From contig NZ_JANYME010000001.1 of assembly GCF_026616895.1 (NCBI RefSeq), positions 186,001 to 250,000 on the forward strand: a stretch of 64,000 nucleotides of DNA. The letters run 5' to 3'. This document shows, in pieces, positions 9,861 through 18,780 of this stretch (position 1 is the stretch's first letter; each line of letters opens with the position of its first letter). A model generated the notes under the pieces. The model was not told the DNA's origin and searched no databases. It saw only the letters and a program-made list of their open reading frames with translations. Source of the DNA: Campylobacter sp. MG1 (GTDB lineage: Bacteria; Campylobacterota; Campylobacteria; Campylobacterales; Campylobacteraceae). The position numbers were made by a program, and so were the translations under genes.

Positions 9861-11824
9861 TTGTGCCTTGTTATAATGTAGAAAAATATTTAGATAGAAG
9901 TATTAATTCTTTAATAAAACAAACACTAGAAGATATTGAGATTATTTGTATTAACGATGGTTCTACAGATAATACATATGAAAAATTATTATCTTTTAAA
10001 AATATAAGCGATAAAATTTATGTCTATAATAAAACAAACGGTGGATATGGAAGTACTGTCAATTTAGGTATAACAAAAGCTACAAAAGATTATATAGCAA
10101 TATTTGAACCAGATGATGAAGTTGGTGATGATTATTATGAATTACTTTATTTAGAGGCTAGTGTTGAAGAAAAAGATGTAGTAATGTATGGCACATATAT
10201 AGAAAGACATGAAGGATTTAAAGATCAAGTAATTTATAGATTTGAAAATGTAGGAGTAAATGATGAAGATTTTATATTTCAAGATAAACAAATAGCTAGA
10301 TTTTTATCGCTAGGTAATGTAGGTATTACTTTTGGCATATATTCAAAAAAATTAATAACTGAAAATAATATAACACTAAATACTAAAGCAAAATCATATG
10401 AAGATGTGGAATTTATGTATGATATTTATCAATGTGCTAAAAATATAGGGATTTTACCAAGCGGAAGTTATTATTATTATAGAGATATTCCAACTCAATC
10501 AGTAGGGATAAATGGAAAATTTGAAAGAATTATTATAATAGTAAAAAGTATATATAAAAAACTTCAATATAAAGATAAATATAAAGAAAACATACTTGGA
10601 TACCTATTAACACATTTAATAGTTAACTACAATAGAAGTAATAATACCCAGATAAAATATAAGATAGAAAAATTAATAATTTTCATAATTAATAATAATG
10701 ATAAAATAACAATATCTAAAAGCATATTTCAACAACTAAAAAATAAATTACTTATTGATAATTCAAATATATTAAAATTCAAAATTATTGAAGATAAAAT
10801 CAATATTGATAATAATATTAGAAATTTTATTAATATTAATAACTCTACAAGCTTAAGTATTTATCTATCCAAATTAAATTTTTTATTAAATTTGATAAAT
10901 GAAGAAAATTTTCAACAAAATTCTAATTTACTTATAAATACCTTTATAAGTGCTTTAAACAATTTAAATACAGAAAAACAAGTTAAAGATTTTTTAAAAA
11001 TTATTTGTAAAAATACAAATATCAAAAATCTAATTAATTACCATCCTAATATTAGGAATATTATATTGTTTAATATGAGAAAATACAATATAATTAACAA
11101 TTTGCATTTTTATTTAAAAAATAAATATTTTTACAATTCAGACTATTATTTAGGTTTAGAAAATTTTAAAGAACTTAATGAAATACCACATTATTATCAC
11201 ATGTTTAATGTTATAAATAGCATTAAAATTAATAATATAGAATTTGAACAATTTATAAGAAATAAGACTATTGCCATTGTAGGTAATAGTCCGACTATTA
11301 TGAATGAAAATAAAGGGAATGAAATAGATAATCATGATATAGTTGTTAGATTTAATAATTATCCTGTAGATTATTCTTTGCAAAGACACACAGGAAGCAA
11401 AACTGATATATGGGCAATATCACCTGCATTAGAAAGTATTTTTTATAAAGAAAATACAAATAATATTAAATATATATTTATACCATTAACACACACTACT
11501 ACTATCACTAAATTAAATTTAATCACTAATTTAAATGATTCTGGTTTAAAAATAGTTAGATATAGTGCACAAAAATATTTAAATATTTTCAATATGCAAA
11601 TAATGTCTTTAGGTTTAATTATGATATTATTTTTTTTAGAAAGAAAAAATCAAATTTCAAAAATTAATTTATATGGCTTCTCACTAGAAGAACAAGAGCA
11701 AGGAATTAAACACTATTTTAAAGGTGATATTAGCAGTGGTAAAATTTTAAAATTCCACAAATGGAAAAAAGAATGGAAAATATTCAATTCAATTAAAAAA
11801 CAAATCAAGGAAAAAAATGCCTAG
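9845..11824 (+). CDS. Two-domain capsule glycosyltransferase: GT2 plus GT29 (sialyltransferase-like)
   Basis: 659 residues with two catalytic-looking ends. Residues 1-225 are a GT2 enzyme (SVSIIVPCYNVEKYLDRSIN, INDGSTDN, metal site FEPDDEVGDD). Residues 230-470 are a low-complexity Asn/Ile/Lys-rich linker. Residues from about 472 on match the GT29 pattern: an L-motif-like stretch AIVGNSPTIMNENKGNEID followed by HDIVVRFNNYP and GSKTDIW. An S-motif-like MSLGLIMILFFLE follows, then HYF (motif III position) and HKWKKE (the HxxxxE of motif VS). It could therefore add two sugars in succession, the second perhaps a sialic- or Kdo-type sugar. GT29 assignment rests on motifs seen by eye. It overlaps the next gene by 8 bases. 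Confidence 0.78.
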   Translation: MSVSIIVPCYNVEKYLDRSINSLIKQTLEDIEIICINDGSTDNTYEKLLSFKNISDKIYVYNKTNGGYGSTVNLGITKATKDYIAIFEPDDEVGDDYYELLYLEASVEEKDVVMYGTYIERHEGFKDQVIYRFENVGVNDEDFIFQDKQIARFLSLGNVGITFGIYSKKLITENNITLNTKAKSYEDVEFMYDIYQCAKNIGILPSGSYYYYRDIPTQSVGINGKFERIIIIVKSIYKKLQYKDKYKENILGYLLTHLIVNYNRSNNTQIKYKIEKLIIFIINNNDKITISKSIFQQLKNKLLIDNSNILKFKIIEDKINIDNNIRNFININNSTSLSIYLSKLNFLLNLINEENFQQNSNLLINTFISALNNLNTEKQVKDFLKIICKNTNIKNLINYHPNIRNIILFNMRKYNIINNLHFYLKNKYFYNSDYYLGLENFKELNEIPHYYHMFNVINSIKINNIEFEQFIRNKTIAIVGNSPTIMNENKGNEIDNHDIVVRFNNYPVDYSLQRHTGSKTDIWAISPALESIFYKENTNNIKYIFIPLTHTTTITKLNLITNLNDSGLKIVRYSAQKYLNIFNMQIMSLGLIMILFFLERKNQISKINLYGFSLEEQEQGIKHYFKGDISSGKILKFHKWKKEWKIFNSIKKQIKEKNA

Positions 11825-13394
11825 ACATTATATACATTTTCATCAAGGGTACGATATAAATAAAGGTGGCACTATAGGGTATAATTCAATACTCCTAGAT
11901 TCTTTTAGATGTTATAATAAAAATTTTAAAACAAATAATGGTATAGAATGTGCATTTATATATCCAAATATTAAACCAACAGAGAGATTAAATAACGAAC
12001 TTTTAAGAGATATTATAGACCTAAGGTTTCAATATACTCAAGAGTATAAAAATGAAAAAATAAACAATAATTTAATAAAAATAAGAAAAAATTGGTTTAA
12101 GGAAATACTGCCATTAGAATTATATTCTAAAATAAATACACATGAAATAAGTTCAATACATATACATGGGGCATATAATTTTTTACCAATATATAACTCA
12201 TTGGCTAAAATGGGTGTTGATTCAAAAGTTCTTAAAATTTTAACAACCCATAATCCTTTTAAGCCCGAAGTTGAAGATTTAGAGTTATCAAATCAAAATA
12301 ATACTTTAAACCAAAATATGATTGATATGCTAAGTTTTTTCTTTAAAGAACGTGATTATTGGGCTTTTAGATTAGCTGATACTCTGATTTTTCCTTCTGA
12401 ATATAGCATAGAAGGATATTATGAAACTTGGCCTGAATTTAAGGATATTATTAAAAATAAAAAAATTTTCTTTACCACTACAGGAACAAAAGAAAAGAAA
12501 TCAAATACTACAAAAAAAATAAAACGCAAAGAATTAAATATCCCAAATAACGCAAAAGTATTTTTATATTTAGGTAGATTTATAAAAATTAGAGGATATG
12601 ATCTACTTATTGAAGCCGCTAAGCATATATTAAAAAAAGAAGATAATATATATTTTGTTGTAGTTGGTGAAAATAGAGAAAAAGTAATGAATCATAAAAA
12701 TTGGATACAAATACCTTTTACAGATTCTCCTGGAGACTTTATAAATATGGCAGATGCTTGTTTATGCCCGAATAGAGGGAGTTTATTTGACTTAAGTATG
12801 ATTGAAATATTATCTTTAGCAAAACCTATAATATGTGCAAAAGTTGGGGGATATAAATTTCTAGAAAATAAAACTTCTGGAGTAATTTATTTTGAAAAGG
12901 AAAATATTTTTGATTTTATAAATGCAATAGAAAAATTTTTAACTTTAAATCAAATTAACATAGATAAAATGGGACAAGAAAATAGAAAATTATATGATAC
13001 AGAACTTAATTTAGAAAATTTTCAAAGAAACTATTGTAATACTATAGATGAAATTTATGATTATTTTAAAATTTCTAGCAATAATTATTCATTTGCAGAT
13101 AAAACACATCTATTTCCTTTAGAAAAAGAAGTAAAAAATATACCAATTATCAAAAAAGAACAAAAAACTCCAATAATTGATTCTGTAGTACAAAAAGTTA
13201 ATAATGTTATACCAGTTGAAAATCAAAAAATAAAAAATAGAAAAATAAGAAAATTAGTGTATTCTCCAAATTTATTTTTTAGAGATATGTTAATAAATAT
13301 TAAAAATAATAAAAAACTAAAAAAATTAAAGCATAATCCAAAAAGATTTTTTAAAGACTTTGCTATTAATTTGATAAATAAAATATTTAGGTAA
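11817..13394 (+). CDS. Capsule glycosyltransferase, GT4 family
   Basis: A 525-residue GT-B enzyme. The C-terminal donor-binding half shows FLYLGRFIKIRGYDLLIEAA near residue 245 and the retaining-enzyme region SLFDLSMIEILSLAKPI near residue 322. The N-terminal half begins RHYIHFHQGYD. After the catalytic domain (about residue 425) comes a basic tail with two copies of a short motif: RKLVYSPNLFFRDML and KKLKHNPKRFFKDFA. Similar PxxFFxD motifs recur at the ends of capsule enzymes in several Gram-negative bacteria; a membrane or complex docking role is inference. It overlaps the preceding gene by 8 bases and ends the continuous glycosyltransferase block. Confidence 0.83.
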   Translation: MPRHYIHFHQGYDINKGGTIGYNSILLDSFRCYNKNFKTNNGIECAFIYPNIKPTERLNNELLRDIIDLRFQYTQEYKNEKINNNLIKIRKNWFKEILPLELYSKINTHEISSIHIHGAYNFLPIYNSLAKMGVDSKVLKILTTHNPFKPEVEDLELSNQNNTLNQNMIDMLSFFFKERDYWAFRLADTLIFPSEYSIEGYYETWPEFKDIIKNKKIFFTTTGTKEKKSNTTKKIKRKELNIPNNAKVFLYLGRFIKIRGYDLLIEAAKHILKKEDNIYFVVVGENREKVMNHKNWIQIPFTDSPGDFINMADACLCPNRGSLFDLSMIEILSLAKPIICAKVGGYKFLENKTSGVIYFEKENIFDFINAIEKFLTLNQINIDKMGQENRKLYDTELNLENFQRNYCNTIDEIYDYFKISSNNYSFADKTHLFPLEKEVKNIPIIKKEQKTPIIDSVVQKVNNVIPVENQKIKNRKIRKLVYSPNLFFRDMLINIKNNKKLKKLKHNPKRFFKDFAINLINKIFR

Positions 13395-13399
13395 AATTT

Positions 13400-13549
13400 A
13401 TGAATAATATTACTAAAATTATTGGTAATCATTACTGGATTTGTAATAATGTAAAAAATTCAAATAATACCAATACTTCAAATATCAATTATGCAATAGC
13501 TAGTATCAAAAGAGATATTATCTTAAATAAAAAATTATTAAAATTATAA
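13400..13549 (+). CDS. Short ORF of 49 codons, possible gene remnant
   Basis: It starts with ATG five bases after the GT4 stop and encodes MNNITKIIGNHYWICNNVKN followed by an Asn/Lys/Ile-rich tail. No domain is recognised and the ribosome-binding site is poor. It may be the start of a lost capsule gene rather than a working one. Confidence 0.25.
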   Translation: MNNITKIIGNHYWICNNVKNSNNTNTSNINYAIASIKRDIILNKKLLKL

Positions 13550-13567
13550 TGTAATTAAGGAAGTATA

Positions 13568-14974
13568 ATGAAACACATATTTAGAGAATACGATATTAGG
13601 GGGATTTTTGGGACTGAGATTAGTCCTAGTTTTACTAAGGCCTTAGGTTTTGTAATAGGTAAAATTATGCTTAGTAAAAATGCAAAAAGTGTAAGCGTAG
13701 GCTATGATGCAAGACTTAGTAATAAAATCTTAAATAATGCTTTAATTTATGGGCTAAATCGTGCAGGAATTAAGGTTTATTCACTTGGACTTGTTCCTAC
13801 TCCACTTGGGTATTTTAGCAATTACGCTTATGAAATTGATGCAAATATTATGATAACAGCATCACATAACCCTAAAGAATACAATGGCTTTAAAATCACT
13901 ATAAATAAAGAAAGTTTTTTTGCAAAAGAGCTTAGTGATATTTATACTGAAGTTGCAAATCACATAAAAGATTTTGATAATAAGATTGAAAATGCCGAAT
14001 ATGAAGAATTAGATATTAAAACAAAATATATTGAGTTTTTACAAAAAGAATTTGCTCATCTTAAAAACGCCAATATAAATCTAGCAATTGATACGGCTAG
14101 TGGTGCAGCCTGTGAAGTTGTAGCAAACATTTTAGATATTTTAAATATTAAATACGCTCACTATTTTAGTGAATTTGATGGTGAATTTAAATCTCACGAG
14201 CCAGACCCAACAGAAGAAGAAAATCTATTTGCTATTAAAAATGAGCTTAATTTTAGCAATTTTTCTCATCATTGCCCTACTCCACTTTATAAAAATAACT
14301 ATGTTAAAAATACTGCGACACTTGGCTTTGGTTTTGATGGAGATGCTGATAGAATTGTATGTGTTTTAAAAGATAAAATCATTAAAGGTGATGAGCTTTG
14401 CTATCTATTTGCAAATAATATTAAAAATCCTAAAATCCTTTGTGAAGTTAAATGCTCAAAAGTGATTTTTGATAAAATTAACGAGCTAGGAACTTGCTCA
14501 ATGTGTAAAACAGGTCATTCAAATATCAAAAAAGCCATAAAAGAATTAAATGTAGATTTAGCAGCAGAACTTAGCGGACATGTATTTTTTAATGACAAAT
14601 ATTATGGATACGATGATGCGATTTATTCTATGCTAAGAATTATTGAGCTATATTTAAAAAATCCTAATTTTATTGATATTTTAAACAACTTACCTAAAGC
14701 ATATTCAAGTAATGAAATAAAAATAAAAGTAAATGAAAGTGATAAATTTAATATAATAAATACTTATAAAGAAAAAATAAAATCTCTTAATCTAAATGCT
14801 AAGCTAATTGAAATTGATGGAGTGAGATTAGAATTTGAAAATGGATTTTCACTACTTCGCGCAAGTAATACTAGCCCTTATTTAGTAGCTAGATTTGAAA
14901 GCATTAGTGAAGATAAATTAAAAGAAATCAACGATTTTACCTTTAAACTTTTAGATGAAATAATTAAAAATTAA
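13568..14974 (+). CDS. Phosphomannomutase/phosphoglucomutase
   Basis: A 468-residue alpha-D-phosphohexomutase that interconverts hexose 6- and 1-phosphates to feed nucleotide-sugar synthesis. The four domains are visible. The N-terminus is REYDIRGIFG. The phosphoserine loop is TASHNPKEYNGFK near residue 98, with the catalytic Ser. The metal loop is GFDGDADRIV near residue 258. The sugar-specificity loop is ELSGHVFF near residue 337, and a C-terminal phosphate-binding RASNTSPYLVARFE ends it. AAGGA precedes the ATG. C. jejuni also carries such a gene at its capsule locus. Its base composition is closer to core genes than to the glycosyltransferases. Confidence 0.9.
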   Translation: MKHIFREYDIRGIFGTEISPSFTKALGFVIGKIMLSKNAKSVSVGYDARLSNKILNNALIYGLNRAGIKVYSLGLVPTPLGYFSNYAYEIDANIMITASHNPKEYNGFKITINKESFFAKELSDIYTEVANHIKDFDNKIENAEYEELDIKTKYIEFLQKEFAHLKNANINLAIDTASGAACEVVANILDILNIKYAHYFSEFDGEFKSHEPDPTEEENLFAIKNELNFSNFSHHCPTPLYKNNYVKNTATLGFGFDGDADRIVCVLKDKIIKGDELCYLFANNIKNPKILCEVKCSKVIFDKINELGTCSMCKTGHSNIKKAIKELNVDLAAELSGHVFFNDKYYGYDDAIYSMLRIIELYLKNPNFIDILNNLPKAYSSNEIKIKVNESDKFNIINTYKEKIKSLNLNAKLIEIDGVRLEFENGFSLLRASNTSPYLVARFESISEDKLKEINDFTFKLLDEIIKN

Positions 14975-15013
14975 TTAGTTAATAAGTTTAGGTTAATATA
15001 ACTAAAAAATTTT

Positions 15014-15066
15014 TAAAATACCCCCCCCCACGCTCAATATTACTAAATTGTGGGGGGGGTAGTATT
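15014..15066 (+). repeat. Poly-C/poly-G inverted repeat upstream of kpsS
   Basis: A run of nine C (15021-15029) and a run of eight G (15052-15059) form the arms of an inverted repeat: TAC8-9AC pairs with GTG8TA. An outer AATAC/GTATT pair extends the stem, with a 2-base bulge. The intervening roughly 20 bases are A+T-rich. The repeat lies between the mutase gene and kpsS, ending 5 bases before the first possible kpsS start. An in-frame TAA at 15068 shows it is not part of kpsS coding. Homopolymers of this length slip in Campylobacter, so stem length may vary between cells. Confidence 0.85.
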
Positions 15067-15070
15067 CTAA

Positions 15071-16252
15071 GTGAAAGAAAGTATGAATATAAATAGTTTA
15101 ATAAGTAAATTTAATAATGAAAATATTTTATTTTTACAAGGACCTTTAGGGCCTTTTTTTAAGCGTTTTAGCAAATACCTTAATAAAAACAATAAAATAT
15201 ACAAAATTAATTTTACGGCGGGTGATTTTATATTTTATCCATCAAAATATAATTACAAAGGAAGTTTAAACAATCTTAAATCATACTTAGATAATTTTTA
15301 TAAACTCAATAAAATCACTTGCATTATATTATTCGGCGATACTAGGCCAATTCATGAAATAGCAATTAATTTAGCTAAAAAATTAAATATAAAAATATAT
15401 GTATTTGAAGAAGGATATTTAAGGCCAAATTATATTACTTGCGAAATGACTGGCGTTAATGCAAACTCACTTATGAGTAAAAATAAAAATGATTATAAAA
15501 AACTAAATACTTATAAAGAAAACTCAAAACTATTTAAGTCAAGTTTTAAAATAATGGCTTTTTATGCTTTAATGTATTATACATTTAGTATTATATTTCA
15601 AGTATTTTATAATAACAAAAACTATCATAGACCACTAAATATAATGGAGCTTTTTAGATGGTTTAGACATTTTTATAGAAAAGCTAAATATTTAATTTTA
15701 GAAAAAAATGTAGATAATTTAGCTAAAAAATATTCCAAAAAATACTTTTTAGCAGTTCTTCAAGTGCATAACGATAGTCAAATAAAAAAGCATTTTAAAG
15801 ACAAAGGTATGAAAAAATTCATAGTAAAAACCATAAAATCATTTGCTAAAAATAGAGCGAATAATAATGTTTTGATATTTAAACACCACCCATTAGATAT
15901 TGCATATACTGATTATTCAAATATTATAAATGAACTTACCAAAAGACTTGGTATAAGTGATAAGGTGTTTTATATTCATCGTGGAAATATCCCAAATCTT
16001 TTAAAAAATGCTAAAGGCTGTATTTGTATAAATAGCACTGTGGGAATGCAAGCACTTTATCATAATTGCCCTACTATAGTATTGGGTAATACAATCTATA
16101 ATATAGATAGTTTAGTCTATAAAAATAACCTTGATAGCTTTTGGCAAAATGCTCATAATTTCGTAAGCGATTATGATTTATATTTGAAATTTCAAGGGTA
16201 TTTATTAAAAAACAATCAATATAATGCAAATTTTTACTTAAATTTCAAATAA
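15071..16252 (+). CDS. kpsS: Capsule Kdo-linker transferase KpsS
   Basis: KpsS adds the first Kdo to lysophosphatidylglycerol at the start of group 2 capsule linker assembly; KpsC continues it. The roughly 390-residue single-module protein opens with ENILFLQGPLGPFFKRFSKY near residue 18. It shows KIYVFEEGYLRPNYITCEM near residue 112 and the C-terminal CINSTVGMQALYHNCPTI near residue 318, all typical of the family. The start is GTG at 15071 or ATG at 15083; neither has a strong ribosome-binding site. The upstream poly-C/poly-G hairpin could mask it in the mRNA. It begins a tight kpsS-M-T-E-D run. Confidence 0.93.
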   Translation: MKESMNINSLISKFNNENILFLQGPLGPFFKRFSKYLNKNNKIYKINFTAGDFIFYPSKYNYKGSLNNLKSYLDNFYKLNKITCIILFGDTRPIHEIAINLAKKLNIKIYVFEEGYLRPNYITCEMTGVNANSLMSKNKNDYKKLNTYKENSKLFKSSFKIMAFYALMYYTFSIIFQVFYNNKNYHRPLNIMELFRWFRHFYRKAKYLILEKNVDNLAKKYSKKYFLAVLQVHNDSQIKKHFKDKGMKKFIVKTIKSFAKNRANNNVLIFKHHPLDIAYTDYSNIINELTKRLGISDKVFYIHRGNIPNLLKNAKGCICINSTVGMQALYHNCPTIVLGNTIYNIDSLVYKNNLDSFWQNAHNFVSDYDLYLKFQGYLLKNNQYNANFYLNFK

Positions 16253-16271
16253 CTTGAAATAGGAAAATTAA

Positions 16272-17033
16272 ATGTGGCATATAATAAACGCACTTATTTT
16301 AAGAGAGCTTAAAACTAGGTTTGGCAAAAACCCAACTTTAGGATATATACAAGTAATATTTGAGCCTATGATGCATATTATAGTTATATTAACAATCATT
16401 TCACTAATCAAAGATAAATTTTTACAGCAAATACCTTTTATATTATTTTTAATATCAGGTATGGTTCCTTTTTTTATGTTTAGAAGTATCATTAATTTTA
16501 TGATGAATGGAATTGAAGCTAATAAAAGTTTATTTACTTATAAACCAGTTCGCCCTATTCATGTATTTTTAGCTAGAGCCTTACTAGAAGGTATTTTATA
16601 TTTTGTTATTTTTTGTATTTTAATGATTACAACGGGGTTCTTTATAAACTATAATATTATTCCATTTAATATTGTTTATAGTCTTTTAGTGTTTATTTGG
16701 CTAGTTATTATTGCATTTGCTTTAGGGCTTTTACTAGCTGTTGTTTTTTATGGTAGAGATGTTATAAAAAATATTATAGGTTATGCACTTACTATGATGT
16801 ATTTTGGTTCTGCTATTATGTTTCCTTTATGGATAGTCCCAAACCAAATGATAGATATTCTAGCTTATAACCCAATCTTGCATATAATTGAACTTTTTAA
16901 AGAAAATTATTTTGAAACCTACCCTATAGTAACTCAAATTAATATTGAATATCCTTTAATTTGCACTTTAGTTTTATTATTTTTTAGTCTCGGCTTATAT
17001 TATAAAAAAAGAGTGGAGCTTGGCACTGCATGA
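16272..17033 (+). CDS. kpsM: Capsule ABC transporter permease KpsM
   Basis: An ABC-2 type inner-membrane permease of 253 residues. With KpsT it moves lipid-linked capsule polysaccharide across the inner membrane. The N-terminus LILRELKTRFGKNPTLGYIQ is the cytoplasmic interface helix of the family. About six hydrophobic segments follow, including FILFLISGMVPFFMF near residue 57 and ALGLLLAVVFYG near residue 152. AGGAAAA lies 8 bases before the ATG. The last 4 bases overlap kpsT. Confidence 0.95.
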   Translation: MWHIINALILRELKTRFGKNPTLGYIQVIFEPMMHIIVILTIISLIKDKFLQQIPFILFLISGMVPFFMFRSIINFMMNGIEANKSLFTYKPVRPIHVFLARALLEGILYFVIFCILMITTGFFINYNIIPFNIVYSLLVFIWLVIIAFALGLLLAVVFYGRDVIKNIIGYALTMMYFGSAIMFPLWIVPNQMIDILAYNPILHIIELFKENYFETYPIVTQINIEYPLICTLVLLFFSLGLYYKKRVELGTA

Positions 17034-17692
17034 TTAGACTTGAAAATATCACAAAATACTTTGTATTAAACAACAAAAAAAAGCATTATATTTTTAAGGA
17101 TTTAAATTTTACTTTTCCTGATAATTGCTCAATCGGTCTAATGGGAAAAAATGGTGCAGGAAAATCTACAATGCTAAGAATTTTAGGCGGACTTGATATT
17201 CCTAATCGCGGTAAGGTAATAATTGATAAGAGTATTTCTTGGCCTGTTGGATTTGCAGGTGGATTTCAAGGAAGCTTGAGTGCTAGAGATAATATCAAAT
17301 TCATAGCTAGAATCTACGGATATAGTGGAGAAGCTTTAAAAGAAAAAATAGAATATGTAAAAGAATTTGCCGAACTTGGAGATTATTTTGATGAACCTAT
17401 TAGAAGCTATTCATCAGGTATGAAAAGTAGGATTTCATTTGGTCTTAGTATGGCATTTGATTTTGACTACTATCTCATAGATGAAGCAGGTGCAGTTGGC
17501 GATAAATCATTCAAGCAAAAAAGCAGAAAAGTATATGAAGAAAAATTATCAAAATCAAAGGTAATTATGGTTTCACACGATATTAACGAAATAAAAACTT
17601 GGTGTGATAAAATAGTTTTTTTAGACAATGGAATAGCCACAATCTATGATGATGTAGATGAAGGAATTAATAAATATAAAGAAAGTTGCTAA
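17030..17692 (+). CDS. kpsT: Capsule ABC transporter ATPase KpsT
   Basis: The 220-residue nucleotide-binding subunit that pairs with KpsM. Walker A is GKNGAGKSTM near residue 39. The signature is YSSGMKSRISFGL near residue 127 and Walker B is YYLIDEA near residue 150. The switch His is VMVSHDI near residue 182. It overlaps kpsM by 4 bases and shares a TAATG junction with kpsE. Length and motifs are standard for polysaccharide exporters without a carbohydrate-binding tail. Confidence 0.95.
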   Translation: MIRLENITKYFVLNNKKKHYIFKDLNFTFPDNCSIGLMGKNGAGKSTMLRILGGLDIPNRGKVIIDKSISWPVGFAGGFQGSLSARDNIKFIARIYGYSGEALKEKIEYVKEFAELGDYFDEPIRSYSSGMKSRISFGLSMAFDFDYYLIDEAGAVGDKSFKQKSRKVYEEKLSKSKVIMVSHDINEIKTWCDKIVFLDNGIATIYDDVDEGINKYKESC

Positions 17693-18780
17693 TGAAAAAA
17701 AAGATTATAAAATTTATAACAAGCTTTAAAATTATCATAGTTTTAAGCTTAATTTCACTGATTTATTTTGCTTTTATAGCAAGTTCAAGATATGAAAGCA
17801 CAGCAATAATTGGAGTAAAATCTACAAGCACTACCACTGATACATCTAGCCTAATACCAATAATAGGACTTACAAGTTCATCTAAAGAAGATTTAATGTA
17901 TCTTAAAGAATATATAAATTCATACGATATGCTAGCAATTTTGCAAAAAGATATAAATATCAAAGCTATGTATGAAGGAAAAATTGACTATGAATTATTT
18001 TTGAAAAATCTTGATGTAAAAGAAGATTTTTTAAAATATTATCAAAGTAGAATAAAGGTAGTTTATGATGATATTACCGGACTTTTAAGTATTAAAATTA
18101 ACGCATTTTCTCCAGAAGATTCTAAAAAAATAGCCGATACGATACTTAAGGAAAGTGAAAATTTCATAAACGAAATATCACATAAAATTGCAAGAGAGCA
18201 AATGAGTTTTGCAAAAGAAGAATTAGAAAAAGCTAGTTTAGAGCTAAGTAAAGCCCAAGATGAAATTACTGTATTTCAAAATAATAATGCACTAATAGAC
18301 CCGACAAATCAAACAAAAACACAACTAGAAATAGCAAGTAAAATAGAAAATAAAATTATAGAAAAAGAAGTAGAATTATCAAGCCTTAGTAGTTATTTAA
18401 ATTCTAACACACCGCAAATTCAAGCTATTAAATCAGAGATTAATTCATTAAAATATCAGTTAGATAATGAAAAATCAAAATTAACTTCAAAAGAACATAA
18501 AAATAAATTAAATACATTAATATTTGAATTTTCTAATCTTACATTTAAATTAAAATTTGCCGAAGATGCTTATAAAATCGCTCTTAATTCATATCAAAAT
18601 TCAAAATTAGAGGCTAGTAAAAAACTAAAACAATTAATCATTATAAGCAAACCTAATATTTCCGATATTCCTACTTATCCTAATACGATTTATAATACTT
18701 TATCAATTTTGTTTATATTAAGTTTAATCTTTGGAATATTTAAATTTAGTTTATCAATATTAGAGGAGCATAAGTGTTAA
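17692..18780 (+). CDS. kpsE: Capsule export inner-membrane protein KpsE
   Basis: A polysaccharide co-polymerase-like protein of 362 residues that spans from the inner membrane into the periplasm and links KpsMT to KpsD. One membrane segment, FKIIIVLSLISLIYFAFIA, lies near residue 11 and another, TLSILFILSLIFGIFKF, near the C-terminus. Between them is a long periplasmic coiled coil (about residues 165-290, rich in Lys/Glu/Leu). The ATG at 17692 overlaps the kpsT TAA; an upstream TTG at 17686 is possible but less likely. Confidence 0.93.
   Translation: MKKKIIKFITSFKIIIVLSLISLIYFAFIASSRYESTAIIGVKSTSTTTDTSSLIPIIGLTSSSKEDLMYLKEYINSYDMLAILQKDINIKAMYEGKIDYELFLKNLDVKEDFLKYYQSRIKVVYDDITGLLSIKINAFSPEDSKKIADTILKESENFINEISHKIAREQMSFAKEELEKASLELSKAQDEITVFQNNNALIDPTNQTKTQLEIASKIENKIIEKEVELSSLSSYLNSNTPQIQAIKSEINSLKYQLDNEKSKLTSKEHKNKLNTLIFEFSNLTFKLKFAEDAYKIALNSYQNSKLEASKKLKQLIIISKPNISDIPTYPNTIYNTLSILFILSLIFGIFKFSLSILEEHKC

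Noticed and set aside
15011-15070. Poly-G tract as a frame switch inside kpsS
   Set aside because: A TAA at 15068, in the kpsS frame and downstream of the tract, closes the upstream frame whatever the tract length.
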